From: Alkalihalobacillus sp. FSL W8-0930
GTDB lineage: Bacteria; Bacillota; Bacilli; Bacillales; Bacillaceae_D
Reading direction: 5' to 3'
NCBI GenBank assembly: GCA_037965595.1
Contig: CP150183.1
Span: 124,001-188,000 of the forward strand
Length of the DNA: 64,000 bases
Shown here: positions 18,065 to 27,933 of the stretch, piece by piece
Numbering within the stretch: the first letter of the stretch is position 1
Layout of the letters: every line of letters begins with the position of its first letter
Notes under the pieces: generated by a model
Told to the model about the DNA's origin: nothing
Database searches by the model: none
What the model saw: the letters and a program-made list of their open reading frames with translations, nothing else
Made by a program: the position numbers and the translations under genes

Positions 18065-19153
18065 ATGATGACTTGGATTGTAAAGATTTTTCTAATGGTA
18101 GCAGGCGGGGCTTTAGGCTTTATCTATATTCCTGAACTTATCCAACTTTTTTCTAATAATAATTTACCCGCCTGGGTAGAAAATGCATTCACGGGTATGA
18201 TTTTTGGAATTGTTGTTATGTATATTGTTTCGATGTGGTTGGCTCGTTATATTGTGAATGTGATGAAAGTACTTGAAGAGCGGATCTTAAAAGCATCATT
18301 AACTGATATTATGTCTGGTACGCTTGGGTTGATTTTGGGTCTTGTGATTGGATACTTGATTAGTAGTCAAATTGCGCAGCTCCAATTTCTAGGGGTGCAA
18401 AACATTCTCCCAATCTTCGTGACAATTATCTTAGGTTACTTTGGCTTTCAAATTGGCTTTAAGAAGCGTGATGAACTCGTTCAGCTTTTCCTTATGAATC
18501 GTGGTGGCGGGAAAGAAAAACGTGCTGACGAGAATCCTAGTGCGAAACGGTTAAAAATTTTAGATACGAGTGTCATTATTGATGGCCGTATCGCAGATAT
18601 CTGTAAAACTGGTTTTCTTGAAGGAACACTGGTCATTCCTGAATTTGTGTTAGCTGAATTACAGCATATTGCAGACTCGTCGGATGCACTGAAACGAAAC
18701 CGTGGAAGACGCGGGCTGGATATTTTGAATAAAATTCAGAAAGAACTTCCGATTAAGGTAGAGATCTATGATGGTGATTTTGAAGACATTCAGGAGGTTG
18801 ATAGTAAGCTGGTGAAGCTTGCCAAGATCTCTGATGGTGTGGTTGTCACAAATGACTTTAATTTAAATAAAGTATGTGAGCTACAAGGTGTAGCGGTTTT
18901 AAATATAAATGACTTAGCAAACGCAGTAAAACCGGTGGTCCTACCGGGTGAGAAGATGAATGTTCAAGTGATTAAAGACGGGAAGGAACATCATCAGGGG
19001 GTTGCGTATTTAGACGACGGAACGATGATTGTTGTAGAAGGTGGACGTGAATACATCGGGAAACAAATTGATGTTGTTGTAACAAGTGTTCTGCAGACAA
19101 GTGCCGGTCGTATGATTTTTGCGAAACCAAAGGTCTATGAAAAAGCCCTTTAA
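18065..19153 (+). CDS. yacL: Membrane-anchored PIN-TRAM domain protein (YacL family)
   Basis: 362 aa from the chosen ATG (18065), which has GAAGGAGGTGG directly upstream; an earlier in-frame ATG (18032) lacks a site and precedes the ribosome binding site, so it is rejected. Several N-terminal transmembrane segments (to ~residue 140) precede a PIN nuclease-like domain starting [12 protein letters not shown] (~165) with acidic residues conserved, then a C-terminal TRAM-like domain. Exact substrate unknown; often labelled PilT-like, which is only a domain similarity. Confidence 0.9.
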   Translation: MMTWIVKIFLMVAGGALGFIYIPELIQLFSNNNLPAWVENAFTGMIFGIVVMYIVSMWLARYIVNVMKVLEERILKASLTDIMSGTLGLILGLVIGYLISSQIAQLQFLGVQNILPIFVTIILGYFGFQIGFKKRDELVQLFLMNRGGGKEKRADENPSAKRLKILDTSVIIDGRIADICKTGFLEGTLVIPEFVLAELQHIADSSDALKRNRGRRGLDILNKIQKELPIKVEIYDGDFEDIQEVDSKLVKLAKISDGVVVTNDFNLNKVCELQGVAVLNINDLANAVKPVVLPGEKMNVQVIKDGKEHHQGVAYLDDGTMIVVEGGREYIGKQIDVVVTSVLQTSAGRMIFAKPKVYEKAL

Positions 19154-19165
19154 TCTAAAGGAATG

Positions 19166-19199
19166 AAAAAGCACCTAAAATGTGGTGCTTTTTCTTTTT
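19166..19199 (+). terminator. Terminator after yacL
   Basis: AAAAAGCACC / GGTGCTTTTT stem, 8-base loop, then CTTTTT. Confidence 0.9.
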
Positions 19200-19294
19200 A
19201 GATTCAATGCGTAATCCCAGTTAAAAGAGTGTAAACATTGGGGTGGACATGCTAAAATGAAACGAATGCATGTATGAGAATTGGAGAGGGCAGG

Positions 19295-20008
19295 ATGATG
19301 TATAGTATTGTGATCCCGGCTGCAGGTCAGGGCAAACGTATGAAAGCTGGTAAGAACAAGCAATTCATCGAAGTAAATCAAACACCACTCATCGCGTACA
19401 CACTGCAAGTATTTGAAGAGGATGAGCAATGCAAGCAAATCATACTTGTTGCAAATGAATATGAAATAGAGGCTATGCAGGACATTGTACGAGCCTACAA
19501 CATTCAAAAGGTTACACGCATTGCTGTTGGAGGAATGGAGCGCCAGCAAAGCGTTTATGAAGGATTAAAGCAACTTAGTGGACCCGATGAAATTGTCATG
19601 GTTCATGACGGAGCTAGACCGTTTATTAGAGAATCGATCATCCATGAACTAGTTAAGGCAACAAGCAAAGACGGGGGAGCGGTTGTTGGCGTTCGGATGA
19701 AGGATACCGTGAAGCGGGTCAGTCAAAACGCGATCGTTGAGACAATCGATAGGAGTGAGCTTTGGGCAGTCCAGACTCCTCAGGCTTTTTGGCGCGATTC
19801 CTTACTTGATGGCCATAAACGTGCGGAAGAAGAAGGATTTGTGGCAACTGATGACGCGAGTATTATGGAATGGGTTGGTTCAAAGATCGTGATGGTTGAA
19901 GGGGATTACAGTAACTTAAAGATCACGACACCTGAGGATTTACTAATGGCAGAAGCGATCTTACGAAAAAGGAGAATGGAACATGATTCGAATCGGACAG
20001 GGGTTTGA
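19295..20008 (+). CDS. ispD: 2-C-methyl-D-erythritol 4-phosphate cytidylyltransferase
   Basis: 237 aa. MEP isoprenoid pathway enzyme that joins MEP to CTP. The nucleotide-binding motif [10 protein letters not shown] is at residues 6-15 and VHDGARPF near 100. ATG 19295 is preferred over an upstream in-frame ATG (19274) because GGAGAGGG lies between them at proper spacing, and [11 protein letters not shown] aligns with B. subtilis IspD. Overlaps ispF by 26 bases, suggesting coupling. Confidence 0.95.
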   Translation: MMYSIVIPAAGQGKRMKAGKNKQFIEVNQTPLIAYTLQVFEEDEQCKQIILVANEYEIEAMQDIVRAYNIQKVTRIAVGGMERQQSVYEGLKQLSGPDEIVMVHDGARPFIRESIIHELVKATSKDGGAVVGVRMKDTVKRVSQNAIVETIDRSELWAVQTPQAFWRDSLLDGHKRAEEEGFVATDDASIMEWVGSKIVMVEGDYSNLKITTPEDLLMAEAILRKRRMEHDSNRTGV

Positions 20009-20459
20009 TGTCCATCAATTAACAGAAGGACGTCCATTAATTATAGGCGGTATTACGATTCCATATGAAAAAGGGTTACTTGGGCACTCTGATGCAGATG
20101 TGTTATTACACACGATTGCGGATGCTGCACTTGGGGCTATTGGCGAAGGGGATATCGGAAAGCATTTCCCTGATACAAGCGAAGAGTTTAAGGATGCTGA
20201 TTCTAAGGTATTACTACAGGATGTATGGTCCATGGTCAAAGAGCGCGGATTCAAGCTCGGTAATGTAGACTGTACAATTATGGCACAGATGCCAAAGATG
20301 GCTCCACACATTGAAGCGATGAGAAACCAAATTGCTGAGTTGCTTGAAGCAGATCCAGCTCAGGTGAACGTAAAAGCAACAACAACAGAGAAGCTAGGGT
20401 TTACTGGTCGTGGCGAAGGGATCGCTTCACAGGCTGTTATCTTAATTGAACAAGCATAG
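19983..20459 (+). CDS. ispF: 2-C-methyl-D-erythritol 2,4-cyclodiphosphate synthase
   Basis: 158 aa, trimeric zinc enzyme of the MEP pathway. Zinc ligands are visible in GFDVHQL (Asp/His, residues 7-13) and [11 protein letters not shown] (His ~42); [10 protein letters not shown] and the [13 protein letters not shown] segment are conserved. The enzyme cyclises CDP-ME 2-phosphate. Follows ispD with overlapping reading frames; its ribosome binding site AAAAGGAG lies inside ispD. Confidence 0.97.
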   Translation: MIRIGQGFDVHQLTEGRPLIIGGITIPYEKGLLGHSDADVLLHTIADAALGAIGEGDIGKHFPDTSEEFKDADSKVLLQDVWSMVKERGFKLGNVDCTIMAQMPKMAPHIEAMRNQIAELLEADPAQVNVKATTTEKLGFTGRGEGIASQAVILIEQA

Positions 20460-20546
20460 ATGAATGTTTGTCACAATGGTGGTAGAATAGAAGCCGACGA
20501 ATGAGGTAACGATTATTTAGATTGTAGAAATGGATGGTGTTAGCAC

Positions 20547-22010
20547 ATGAGTAGCAACGTACGTGTACGTTTCGCGCCAAGTCCAACGGGTCACCTTCAT
20601 ATTGGAGGCGCACGTTCGGCATTATTTAACTATTTATATGCACGCAACCAAGGAGGCAAATTCGTTCTCCGGATTGAAGATACAGATCAGGCTCGTAACG
20701 TGGAACAAGCGAAGGAAAAGCTACTTGATAGCTTAAAATGGCTTGGCATGGATTGGGATGAAAGTATTGATATCGGTGGAGAATATGGTCCATATAGCAG
20801 CATGGAGCGCGTAGATATTTATAAAGAGTATGTTCAACAGCTTCTTGACGAAGGAAAGGCATACTACTGCTACATGACATCTGAGGAGCTTGAGGAAGAG
20901 CGTGCAGCGCAGCTTGCTCGTGGTGAGGCACCAAAGTATAGCGGGCGTGATCGTGACTTAACTCCTGAGCAACGTAAAGCGTATGAGGATAAAGGAATTA
21001 AGCCTGTTGTACGTTTCCGTGTACCTCAAAATCAAGTTGTAAAGATTGAAGATGCTGTACGTGGAGACGTATCATTCGAAACAGATGGCATCGGTGACTT
21101 TGTTATTGCACGTAACGATGGTGTGCCAATGTACAACTTTGCGGTTGTAATTGATGACCAGTTGATGAAAATTTCTCACGTGATTCGTGCAGAGGAGCAT
21201 TTATCAAACACGCCTCGTCAAGCGCTTGTCTATGAAGCATTTGGCTGGGAGAAACCAACCTTTGCTCACGCATCGTTGATCTTAAATCCAGATCGCCAGA
21301 AAATGAGTAAGCGTGATGAGTCCATTATTCAATTTGTTGAACAATATAAGGAGCTTGGATATTTACCTGAAGCACTTGTAAACTTCCTTGCGCTTCTAGG
21401 ATGGTCTCCAGTTGGCGAAGAAGAGATCTTCACCATCGACGAACTATCAGAACAGTTTAGCCTAGAGCGTGTATCAAAGGCTCCAGCCGTATTTGATACA
21501 GATAAGCTAGCATGGATGAATAACCAATACATTCAAGCGGCTCCATTAGAAAAGATCGTAGACCTTGCCTTACCTCACCTTGTTCATGCAGGACGTTTGC
21601 CTGAGGAGATGGATGAGACTCGTAAGGAGTGGGCAACACGCCTGATTGGCCTGTACAAAGAGCAGCTTCATTATGGTGCTGAAATTGTTACGCTAACAGA
21701 GTTATTCTTTAAAGATGAAATTGAGTATAATGAAGAAGCAAAAGCTGTATTAACTGAAGAGCAGGTTCCTGAAGTTCTGAATCATTTTGTTCAAGAGCTT
21801 GATGCATTAGAGGAATATAGCGCTCCAGCTATTAAAGCAGCAATTAAAGCGACGCAAAAAGCAACGGGACAAAAAGGGAAGAAGCTGTTCATGCCAATAC
21901 GTGTAGCAGCAACGGGCCAAACACATGGTCCAGAACTGCCTAATACGATTGAATTGCTTGGAAAAGCTACCATTGCTGCGCGCCTGAAACAAGCAGCATC
22001 ACTCGCGTAA
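20547..22010 (+). CDS. gltX: Glutamyl-tRNA synthetase
   Basis: 487 aa class I synthetase. HIGH signature in [14 protein letters not shown] (residues 11-24) and KMSKRD (~253). In Bacillus GluRS is non-discriminating, charging tRNA-Gln with Glu for later amidation by GatCAB; that is family knowledge, not shown here. No terminator stands out after ispF. The T-box leader of cysE begins just after its stop. Confidence 0.97.
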   Translation: MSSNVRVRFAPSPTGHLHIGGARSALFNYLYARNQGGKFVLRIEDTDQARNVEQAKEKLLDSLKWLGMDWDESIDIGGEYGPYSSMERVDIYKEYVQQLLDEGKAYYCYMTSEELEEERAAQLARGEAPKYSGRDRDLTPEQRKAYEDKGIKPVVRFRVPQNQVVKIEDAVRGDVSFETDGIGDFVIARNDGVPMYNFAVVIDDQLMKISHVIRAEEHLSNTPRQALVYEAFGWEKPTFAHASLILNPDRQKMSKRDESIIQFVEQYKELGYLPEALVNFLALLGWSPVGEEEIFTIDELSEQFSLERVSKAPAVFDTDKLAWMNNQYIQAAPLEKIVDLALPHLVHAGRLPEEMDETRKEWATRLIGLYKEQLHYGAEIVTLTELFFKDEIEYNEEAKAVLTEEQVPEVLNHFVQELDALEEYSAPAIKAAIKATQKATGQKGKKLFMPIRVAATGQTHGPELPNTIELLGKATIAARLKQAASLA

Positions 22011-22025
22011 GAAAAACGATATAAT

Positions 22026-22283
22026 CACAACTTGTTGATTGGGAGGGGCAACCAGACGTTCTGTATCCAGAGAACACTGCACATGCTGAGAGCAGTGTTA
22101 CAGACTCGGTTGAACATGCACCCAGGAGACTTTTTCTAAAACCAAGTTCATTGTTAGTAGGAAAAAGCGGGACAGCTCCGTTACAGCTATAAAGAGTGAA
22201 TAGTCGATTTGTCTATCACTAAAACAGAGTGGAACCGTGCAACCTGCGCCTCTGTACATCAAGGATGTACAGAGGCTTTTTTC
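22026..22283 (+). promoter_or_regulatory. T-box riboswitch, cysteine-specific, upstream of cysE-cysS
   Basis: Leader of ~250 bases. The T-box core AGAGTGGAACCGTGC is at 22226-22240; its bulge TGGA would pair with a tRNA 3' end UCCA, matching discriminator U73 of tRNA-Cys. The specifier-loop segment GAACATGCACC at 22113-22123 presents TGC (22117-22119), a cysteine codon. A terminator hairpin ends it at 22248-22282. A TATAAT at 22020-22025 is a possible -10, but no good -35 was found. Uncharged tRNA-Cys should promote read-through. Confidence 0.9.
22248..22282 (+). terminator. T-box terminator hairpin
   Basis: Thirteen-base stem GCCTCTGTACATC / GATGTACAGAGGC followed by six T. This is the regulated terminator of the cysE T-box. 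Confidence 0.92.
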
Positions 22284-22306
22284 ATTTGAGTAAGGGGGAG
22301 TGAGTA

Positions 22307-22957
22307 GTGGGTATTTTTAGAACGTTGATGAATGACGTAGATGTTGTATTCCATCAAGACCCTGCAGCACGAAGCCGAATGGAAGTGGTTTTCACTTATT
22401 CTGGCGTTCATGCGATTTGGGCACATCGAATGGCACACGGACTTTGGAAGTGGAAGCTGCGCTTTTTAGCTAAACTCCTTTCCCAAATCAGTCGATTCTT
22501 CACAGGAATTGAAATTCATCCGGCTGCAGTCATTGGGCAGCGCTTGTTCATTGACCACGGGATGGGTGTAGTTATTGGGGAAACCTGTGAGATCGGAGAC
22601 AATGTCACGATTTATCAAGGGGTTACACTTGGTGGAACAGGGAAAGAAAAGGGAAAAAGGCATCCTACCGTAGGCGATGGAGTGATGATTTCCAGTGGAG
22701 CAAAAGTGCTTGGTTCCTTTACGATTGGAGAGTACTCAAGAATTGGTGCCGGTTCTGTAGTGTTGAAGGAAGTTCCTCCAAACTCAACGGTTGTGGGAAT
22801 ACCAGGGCGAATTGTCGTAAAGAATGGATGTAAAGTGAACAATGAACTGGATCATCATATTCTACCGGATCCAGTAGCAGATAAATTTAAACAATTAGAA
22901 GAAGAAATGCTGGAATTAAAAGAAGAGCTATACCGGCAGAAAAATACGTCACGCTAG
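22307..22957 (+). CDS. cysE: Serine O-acetyltransferase
   Basis: 216 aa. Acetylates serine with acetyl-CoA in the first step of cysteine synthesis. Left-handed beta-helix hexapeptide repeats run from about residue 65 to 180, including [11 protein letters not shown] and [15 protein letters not shown] start with AAGGGGGAG upstream. First gene behind the T-box, so expression should rise when tRNA-Cys is uncharged, together with cysS. Confidence 0.96.
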   Translation: MGIFRTLMNDVDVVFHQDPAARSRMEVVFTYSGVHAIWAHRMAHGLWKWKLRFLAKLLSQISRFFTGIEIHPAAVIGQRLFIDHGMGVVIGETCEIGDNVTIYQGVTLGGTGKEKGKRHPTVGDGVMISSGAKVLGSFTIGEYSRIGAGSVVLKEVPPNSTVVGIPGRIVVKNGCKVNNELDHHILPDPVADKFKQLEEEMLELKEELYRQKNTSR

Positions 22958-23013
22958 GCAGGGTATCTGCTTATGCTAGCTAAAAGAATGATCAAGTTAA
23001 GGGAGAAGATTGT

Positions 23014-24420
23014 ATGGCCATTCAAATTTTAAACAGCTTAACAATGAAAAAAGAACCCTTTGTTCCTATGGAAAAAGGCAAGGTTAAGATGTATGTATGT
23101 GGACCCACTGTCTACAACTATATTCATATTGGAAACGCTAGGCCGCCGATTGTCTATGATATGGTGCGTAGATATTTAGAATATCGTGGGTACGAGGTAT
23201 TCTTTGTCTCAAACTTTACAGATGTGGATGACAAGATTATCCGTGCGGCGAATGAGCTTGGCGAGGACGTGTTTGATGTCGCGAACCGCTTTATTGAAGC
23301 CTATCATCAAGATACGTGTGCGTTGGGTGTGAAGCCTGCTGACATCCATCCACGCGTGACAGAAACGATTTCGGATATTGTAGAGTTCATTGAGTTACTT
23401 GAAAAGAAAGGCTATGCCTATGAATCAGGCGGAGATGTCTACTTCCGTACAAGAAAATTTAAAGAGTATGGGAAGCTTTCTTCTCAGTCTATTGATGATT
23501 TGCAGAGCGGTTCTCGTATTGAAGTGGATTCACGAAAAGAAGATCCATTGGATTTTGTCCTCTGGAAGGCGGCAAAAAAAGGAGAAATCTCCTGGGAGAG
23601 TCCATGGGGCAACGGTCGACCGGGCTGGCACATCGAATGCTCGGCCATGGTAAAAAAATATTTAGGCGATACCATTGATATTCATGCAGGAGGCCGCGAT
23701 CTTTCTTTCCCACACCATGAAAACGAGATTGCGCAGTCGGAAGCCTTGACAGATAAGCCTATGGCCAACTATTGGATGCATAATGGGTTTATTAACATTG
23801 ATAATGAAAAGATGTCAAAATCACTCGGAAATTTTGTTTTGGCACATGATATCATTCGACAGCATTCACCAGAAGTCGTTCGGTTCTTTATGCTGACAGC
23901 GCACTACCGTAGTCCAATTAATTTCAGCTCTGAATTACTTGAAGGAGCCAAAAATGGACTTGATCGAATCAAAACAGCGCTCGGGACGATGAAGCACAGA
24001 CTTGATGATTGTGCAGATTACGGCGAGCAGGATGGATGGTTAGATAAAGTATCCGAATTACGTACTCGTTTTATCCAAGAGATGGACGATGACTTTAATA
24101 GTGCAAACGGAATTTCAGTCTTATTTGATGCAGCGAAGGAAGCGAATATTTATAGCCGTGAAAAGCAAACGTCTAAGGCTGTTCTTGAAGCGTTCATCAG
24201 TTTGTTTGATGAACTAGGTGGAGTACTTGGCTTGTCCCTACACGAAGAGGCTGAACTGTTAGATGCGGAAGTGGATCAATTGATTGAGAAGCGGAACGAA
24301 GCGCGTGCTGCACGTGATTTCAAACTGGCAGACGAAATTCGTGATCAGTTAAAAGCTCAAGGGATCTTACTTGAGGATACCCCACAAGGTGTACGTTGGA
24401 AGCGAGAAGCACGCACATGA
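23014..24420 (+). CDS. cysS: Cysteinyl-tRNA synthetase
   Basis: 468 aa class I synthetase. Zinc and HIGH motifs in [16 protein letters not shown] (residues 29-44); further zinc ligands in HIECSAM (~210) and [10 protein letters not shown] (~233-242); KMSKSLGNF near 268. Charges tRNA-Cys, the tRNA sensed by the upstream T-box. Its stop overlaps the mrnC start by four bases (ATGA). Confidence 0.98.
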   Translation: MAIQILNSLTMKKEPFVPMEKGKVKMYVCGPTVYNYIHIGNARPPIVYDMVRRYLEYRGYEVFFVSNFTDVDDKIIRAANELGEDVFDVANRFIEAYHQDTCALGVKPADIHPRVTETISDIVEFIELLEKKGYAYESGGDVYFRTRKFKEYGKLSSQSIDDLQSGSRIEVDSRKEDPLDFVLWKAAKKGEISWESPWGNGRPGWHIECSAMVKKYLGDTIDIHAGGRDLSFPHHENEIAQSEALTDKPMANYWMHNGFINIDNEKMSKSLGNFVLAHDIIRQHSPEVVRFFMLTAHYRSPINFSSELLEGAKNGLDRIKTALGTMKHRLDDCADYGEQDGWLDKVSELRTRFIQEMDDDFNSANGISVLFDAAKEANIYSREKQTSKAVLEAFISLFDELGGVLGLSLHEEAELLDAEVDQLIEKRNEARAARDFKLADEIRDQLKAQGILLEDTPQGVRWKREART

Positions 24421-24851
24421 AGATCATTAAGCCAACAACAGATTTAAAGCAATTAAACGGGTTAGCCCTTGCCTATATGGGTGATGCTGTACTTGATATG
24501 TATGTACGGTATTACCTGCTGGCACAGGGAAAGGTTAAACCGCATGCGCTGCACGTAGAAGCAACACGTTATGTCTCTGCGAAAGCACAAGCGGAAATGG
24601 TGCATCGTTTAGAGGAAAACGGGGTATTCACAGATCAAGAGATGATGGTTATTAAGCGTGGCCGTAATGCAAAGTCAGGCTCAGTGCCGAAGAACACAAG
24701 TGTAACGACGTATCGTTACTCAACTGGCTTTGAAGCATTGCTCGGCTACTTGTATGTGACCGATGAATCAGAACGGTTAGATCAAATTATTGAAATGGCA
24801 CTTGGAGAATATGAGAACAAACAAGAAAAAGGAGCACATAATCATGAGTGA
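24417..24851 (+). CDS. mrnC: Mini-ribonuclease III (MrnC)
   Basis: 144 aa; RNase III catalytic domain without the double-stranded RNA binding domain. The catalytic acidic signature is in [17 protein letters not shown] (~16-32) and the second in [10 protein letters not shown] (~115). In B. subtilis it matures the ends of 23S rRNA with L3. Start placed at the ATG overlapping the cysS stop; a longer in-frame start lies inside cysS and is rejected. Overlaps rlmB by 8 bases. Confidence 0.95.
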   Translation: MKIIKPTTDLKQLNGLALAYMGDAVLDMYVRYYLLAQGKVKPHALHVEATRYVSAKAQAEMVHRLEENGVFTDQEMMVIKRGRNAKSGSVPKNTSVTTYRYSTGFEALLGYLYVTDESERLDQIIEMALGEYENKQEKGAHNHE

Positions 24852-25593
24852 GGAATTTATTGCAGGAAAGAACCCGATCATAGAAGCGCTCCGCTCCGGT
24901 CATCCAATCCATAAGATTTGGATTGCGGAAGGCTCGCAAAAAGGACAAATGACGAAGGTTCTTCAGATCGCCAAAGAGAAGAACATTCTTGTACAGACCG
25001 CTCCTAAAAAGAAGCTAGCCAGTCTGTTAGGGAATGAAAATCACCAAGGGATTGTTGCATCGGTGGCTGCATATGAGTATGCAGAAATTGAAGACATCTT
25101 TAGTCGTGCAGCAGAAAAGGATGAACAGCCATTCTTCTTAGTTCTTGATGAACTCGAAGATCCACATAACCTGGGATCCATTCTGCGTACAGCGGATGCT
25201 TGTGGAGCACACGGAGTGATTATCCCGAAGCGTCGTGCAGTTGGCCTAACTCAAACCGTGGCGAAGGCCTCCACAGGAGCTATTGAATATGTACCTGTTG
25301 TTCGGGTGACAAACATTTCTCGTACAATGGACGAGCTTAAGAAACAAGGCGTATGGTTTGCAGGAACAGATGCTTCTGCTAAGGAAGACTACCGTAGCGC
25401 AGCTTTTGATATGCCACTTGGTCTTGTCATTGGAAGTGAAGGCAAAGGAATGAGCCGTCTTGTGAAGGAGAAATGCGATTTCCTTGTCTATATTCCGATG
25501 GTTGGAAGTGTGACGTCGCTTAACGCCTCCGTTGCTGCGAGCTTACTGATGTATGAGGTATATCGTAAACGTACGCCGCTAGGAAGTCGATAA
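24844..25593 (+). CDS. rlmB: 23S rRNA 2'-O-methyltransferase, SpoU/TrmH family
   Basis: 249 aa. N-terminal substrate-binding domain and C-terminal SPOUT knot with motifs LDELEDPHNLGSILRTADA, GSEGKGMSRL and GSVTSLNASVAASLLMYE. Predicted to methylate G2251 (E. coli numbering), inferred from family. ATG 24844 chosen because AAAGGAG lies 8-14 bases upstream; the longer frame begins within mrnC. Confidence 0.94.
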   Translation: MSEEFIAGKNPIIEALRSGHPIHKIWIAEGSQKGQMTKVLQIAKEKNILVQTAPKKKLASLLGNENHQGIVASVAAYEYAEIEDIFSRAAEKDEQPFFLVLDELEDPHNLGSILRTADACGAHGVIIPKRRAVGLTQTVAKASTGAIEYVPVVRVTNISRTMDELKKQGVWFAGTDASAKEDYRSAAFDMPLGLVIGSEGKGMSRLVKEKCDFLVYIPMVGSVTSLNASVAASLLMYEVYRKRTPLGSR

Positions 25594-25595
25594 CA

Positions 25596-26108
25596 ATGAG
25601 AACCATTCTGCTGGTGGATGGCTACAATATCATCGGTGCCTGGCCGAAGCTTCGGGAATTAAAGGATCAGGATCTAGAACTAGCAAGAGATCTATTAATT
25701 AGTAGTATGGCTGAGTACCAAGCTTATTCAGGTGCAGAGGTAACGGTTATTTTTGATGCTCATATGGTGACGGGCGTAGGGAAAACGTATCAAAATCATA
25801 AGGTAGAGGTTATTTATACGCGTAAGCTTGAGACGGCGGACGAGAGAATTGAACGGCTGGTGCGAGAGCTTAAGCGTGTAGATACCACGATCCATGTGGC
25901 TACCTCTGATTTTGCAGAGCAGTCCGTTATCTTTGGAAGTGGCGCTCTGCGAAAGTCAGCAAGGGAGCTTTTAATCGAGACAGAAATGGCAACAAAAGGA
26001 ATTAAAAAAATGGTCGAAACGACCAAAAAACAACAAAAACCGACACATGCATATCTTAGTGACGAACTGACCGAAATTTTTGAAAAATGGCGTCGTGGCG
26101 AGAGATGA
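25596..26108 (+). CDS. rae1: Ribosome-associated A-site endoribonuclease Rae1 (YacP, NYN domain)
   Basis: 170 aa, same length as B. subtilis Rae1. The NYN/PIN nuclease fold shows LLVDGYNIIGAWP (residues 4-16), VIFDAH (~51) and TADERIERL (~85-93) with the expected acidic residues. In B. subtilis Rae1 cleaves mRNA in the ribosomal A site. Starts two bases after the rlmB stop, last gene of the cysE operon before sigH. Confidence 0.93.
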   Translation: MRTILLVDGYNIIGAWPKLRELKDQDLELARDLLISSMAEYQAYSGAEVTVIFDAHMVTGVGKTYQNHKVEVIYTRKLETADERIERLVRELKRVDTTIHVATSDFAEQSVIFGSGALRKSARELLIETEMATKGIKKMVETTKKQQKPTHAYLSDELTEIFEKWRRGER

Positions 26109-26112
26109 GTGG

Positions 26113-26142
26113 TTGACCTTCTGGAAAAGTGTGCTATATAAT
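26113..26142 (+). promoter_or_regulatory. Promoter upstream of sigH
   Basis: TTGACC at 26113-26118, 18-base spacer, TATAAT at 26137-26142. Begins just after the rae1 stop. An AbrB site, known for sigH in B. subtilis, cannot be judged by eye. Confidence 0.75.
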
Positions 26143-26187
26143 ACGTTTAAACATTAAGTCAGTGGCCTAGGCCGAGGGGGTATTGTT

Positions 26188-26853
26188 GTGACTGCAGAGC
26201 TTCAGCTGGAACCAACTTTTACAAAGCCTGGTAACGGATTTGAACAGGCTGACGATAGCTTTCTTGTAGATCAAGTAAGACTCGGAAACACTCTGGCACT
26301 TGAATATCTAATTAATAAATATAAGAATTTTGTGCGTGCGAAATCACGTTCTTATTTTTTGATTGGCGCTGATCATGAAGATATTGTTCAAGAGGGAATG
26401 ATTGGTCTTTACAAGGCTGTTCGTGACTTTAGAGGGGACAAGCTGTCCTCGTTTAAAGCATTTGCTGAACTGTGTATTACACGACAGATCATTACAGCAA
26501 TTAAAACAGCTACTAGGCAGAAGCACATCCCCCTTAATTCGTATGTATCACTAGATAAACCACTTTATGACGAAGAATCTGACCGCACCTTGCTCGATGT
26601 TATATGCGGAAATCGAGTAACGGATCCAGAGGAACTATTAATTAATCAAGAAGAATTTGAAAGTATTGAACTGAAGATGGGCGAAATTCTAAGCGAGCTG
26701 GAGCAACAGGTTCTGCTTCTTTATCTTGACGGGCGCACCTATCAAGAAATTTCAGTAGACCTCAACCGTCACGTGAAATCAATTGACAATGCACTGCAAC
26801 GCGTGAAACGGAAGCTTGAACGGTATGTAGAGCTTAAAGGCGTTACGCTTTAG
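26188..26853 (+). CDS. sigH: RNA polymerase sigma-H factor (stationary phase / sporulation)
   Basis: 221 aa, sigma-70 family. Region 2 includes YKNFVRAKSRSYFLIGADHED and the core-binding EDIVQEGMIGLYKA; region 2.4/3 FAELCITRQIITAIK; region 4 LYLDGRTYQEIS with the helix-turn-helix. Directs early sporulation, competence and post-exponential genes in Bacillus. GTG start with GAGGGGGT upstream. Ends at a terminator; its position before secE-nusG is conserved. Confidence 0.96.
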   Translation: MTAELQLEPTFTKPGNGFEQADDSFLVDQVRLGNTLALEYLINKYKNFVRAKSRSYFLIGADHEDIVQEGMIGLYKAVRDFRGDKLSSFKAFAELCITRQIITAIKTATRQKHIPLNSYVSLDKPLYDEESDRTLLDVICGNRVTDPEELLINQEEFESIELKMGEILSELEQQVLLLYLDGRTYQEISVDLNRHVKSIDNALQRVKRKLERYVELKGVTL

Positions 26854-26860
26854 GAACGTG

Positions 26861-26897
26861 AACGGTACAAGGGTTTAACCTGTGCCGTTTTCTTATT
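26861..26897 (+). terminator. Terminator after sigH
   Basis: AACGGTACAAGG / CCTGTGCCGTT stem with a short loop and TTCTTATT downstream. Confidence 0.8.
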
Positions 26898-26914
26898 ATT
26901 CTACCAACCAAAGA

Positions 26915-26943
26915 TTGACACAAAATACTTGACATGCTAGTAT
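26915..26943 (+). promoter_or_regulatory. Promoter upstream of secE-nusG
   Basis: TTGACA at 26915-26920, 17-base spacer, TAGTAT at 26938-26943; a second TTGACA at 26929 overlaps the spacer. Predicted start near 26950, only ~17 bases before the first of two terminator-like hairpins. Confidence 0.8.
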
Positions 26944-26966
26944 CAAAGAGCATGTGTAATGTTTTT

Positions 26967-26995
26967 GAACTCTTATCGAAAAGGGTTCTTTTTTA
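26967..26995 (+). terminator. Terminator-like hairpin 1 in the secE leader
   Basis: GAACTCTT / AAGGGTTC eight-base stem, followed by TTTTTT. Close to the predicted transcription start, so it may act as an attenuator or end a very short RNA. Confidence 0.7.
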
Positions 26996-27009
26996 TACTG
27001 TTTTAAGTT

Positions 27010-27046
27010 AACCGCATTTTGAATGAATGCAGCGGTTCTTTTTTTG
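27010..27046 (+). terminator. Terminator-like hairpin 2 in the secE leader
   Basis: AACCGC / GCGGTT with inner ATT/AAT pairing, then CTTTTTTTG. Second of a tandem pair. No rpmG (L33) gene is present in 26854-27131, unlike B. subtilis. Confidence 0.7.
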
Positions 27047-27131
27047 TTTGGACAAAGAATCTCGTATTGATGAGCGGTTGTTTAGATAGACAAGATCATG
27101 ACCATAATGAATTGGTGCTGGAGGTGTTCCC

Positions 27132-27311
27132 ATGGCCGGTAAAGTAGTTAATTTCTTTCAAAGTGTAGCTCAGGAAATGAGACGAGTCACGTGGCCGACA
27201 CGTAAAGAACTAACACGGTATACGTTAGTTGTTCTTGCAACGGTAGCGATCATGACGATCTTTTTTGCAGTGGTTGATTTGGGGATTTCAGAGTTAGTTC
27301 GTCTTCTCTAG
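27132..27311 (+). CDS. secE: Preprotein translocase subunit SecE
   Basis: 59 aa single-span membrane protein of the SecYEG channel. The cytosolic amphipathic helix contains the family signature EMRRVTWPTRKEL (residues ~15-27), followed by a hydrophobic segment (~31-52). ATG start with GGAGGTG upstream. Length matches Gram-positive SecE. Precedes nusG by 80 bases. Confidence 0.95.
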   Translation: MAGKVVNFFQSVAQEMRRVTWPTRKELTRYTLVVLATVAIMTIFFAVVDLGISELVRLL

Positions 27312-27391
27312 GAATACACAGTTGTATGATGGTAGATGATTTGTATGAGTACTAGAAAGGAGGCGAATGGGACAAACTGGTCCTAGCTATA

Positions 27392-27928
27392 ATGGAGAAA
27401 AATTGGTATGTTGTACACACGTATTCAGGCTATGAAAACAAGGTGAAAGCAAACCTTGAAAAGCGTGTGGAATCTATGGATATGACAGATAAAATCTTTC
27501 GCGTACTTGTTCCTGTTGAAGAAGAAACAGAAGTGAAGAACGGCAAAACAAAAACCGTTTCTCGTAAAGTATTTCCAGGTTACGTTCTAGTCGAAATTAT
27601 TATGACAGATGATTCTTGGTATGTTGTTCGTAACACACCAGGGGTAACTGGATTCGTCGGATCATCAGGAGCAGGCTCTAAGCCGACAGCTCTTTTACCT
27701 GATGAAGTGGAAAGCATCCTTAAACAAATGGGTGTGGAACAACCGAAAGCAGATATTGATTTTGATATTAAAGAATCTGTGAAGGTAAAAGAAGGTCCGT
27801 TTGCTAATTTTGTTGGAACAATTGAAGAAATTCAAGTGGAAAAACAGAAGGTAAAGGTTCATGTGAACATGTTTGGACGCGAGACGCCTGTTGAGCTTGA
27901 TTTTAATCAAGTAGAAAAGATTTCATAA
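27392..27928 (+). CDS. nusG: Transcription termination/antitermination factor NusG
   Basis: 178 aa: NGN domain (starts EKNWYVVHTYSGYENKVK; contains PGYVLVEI and RNTPGVTGFVG) and a C-terminal KOW domain (GPFANFVGTIEEI). Stimulates sequence-specific RNA polymerase pausing in Bacillus. The protein start is clear from the family, but the strong AAAGGAGG (27356-27363) is 28 bases upstream rather than at normal distance, and an overlapping 22-codon frame (27367-27435) begins right behind it. Confidence 0.96.
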   Translation: MEKNWYVVHTYSGYENKVKANLEKRVESMDMTDKIFRVLVPVEEETEVKNGKTKTVSRKVFPGYVLVEIIMTDDSWYVVRNTPGVTGFVGSSGAGSKPTALLPDEVESILKQMGVEQPKADIDFDIKESVKVKEGPFANFVGTIEEIQVEKQKVKVHVNMFGRETPVELDFNQVEKIS

Positions 27929-27933
27929 ATGAC

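Noticed and set aside
20468-20488. TTGTCA/TAGAAT pair upstream of gltX
   Set aside because: Spacer of 9 bases is incompatible with a SigA promoter.
27367-27435. 22-codon frame as a real small gene
   Set aside because: Spacing of 3 bases from AAAGGAGG is too short and the peptide has no recognisable features; kept only as a finding on nusG initiation.
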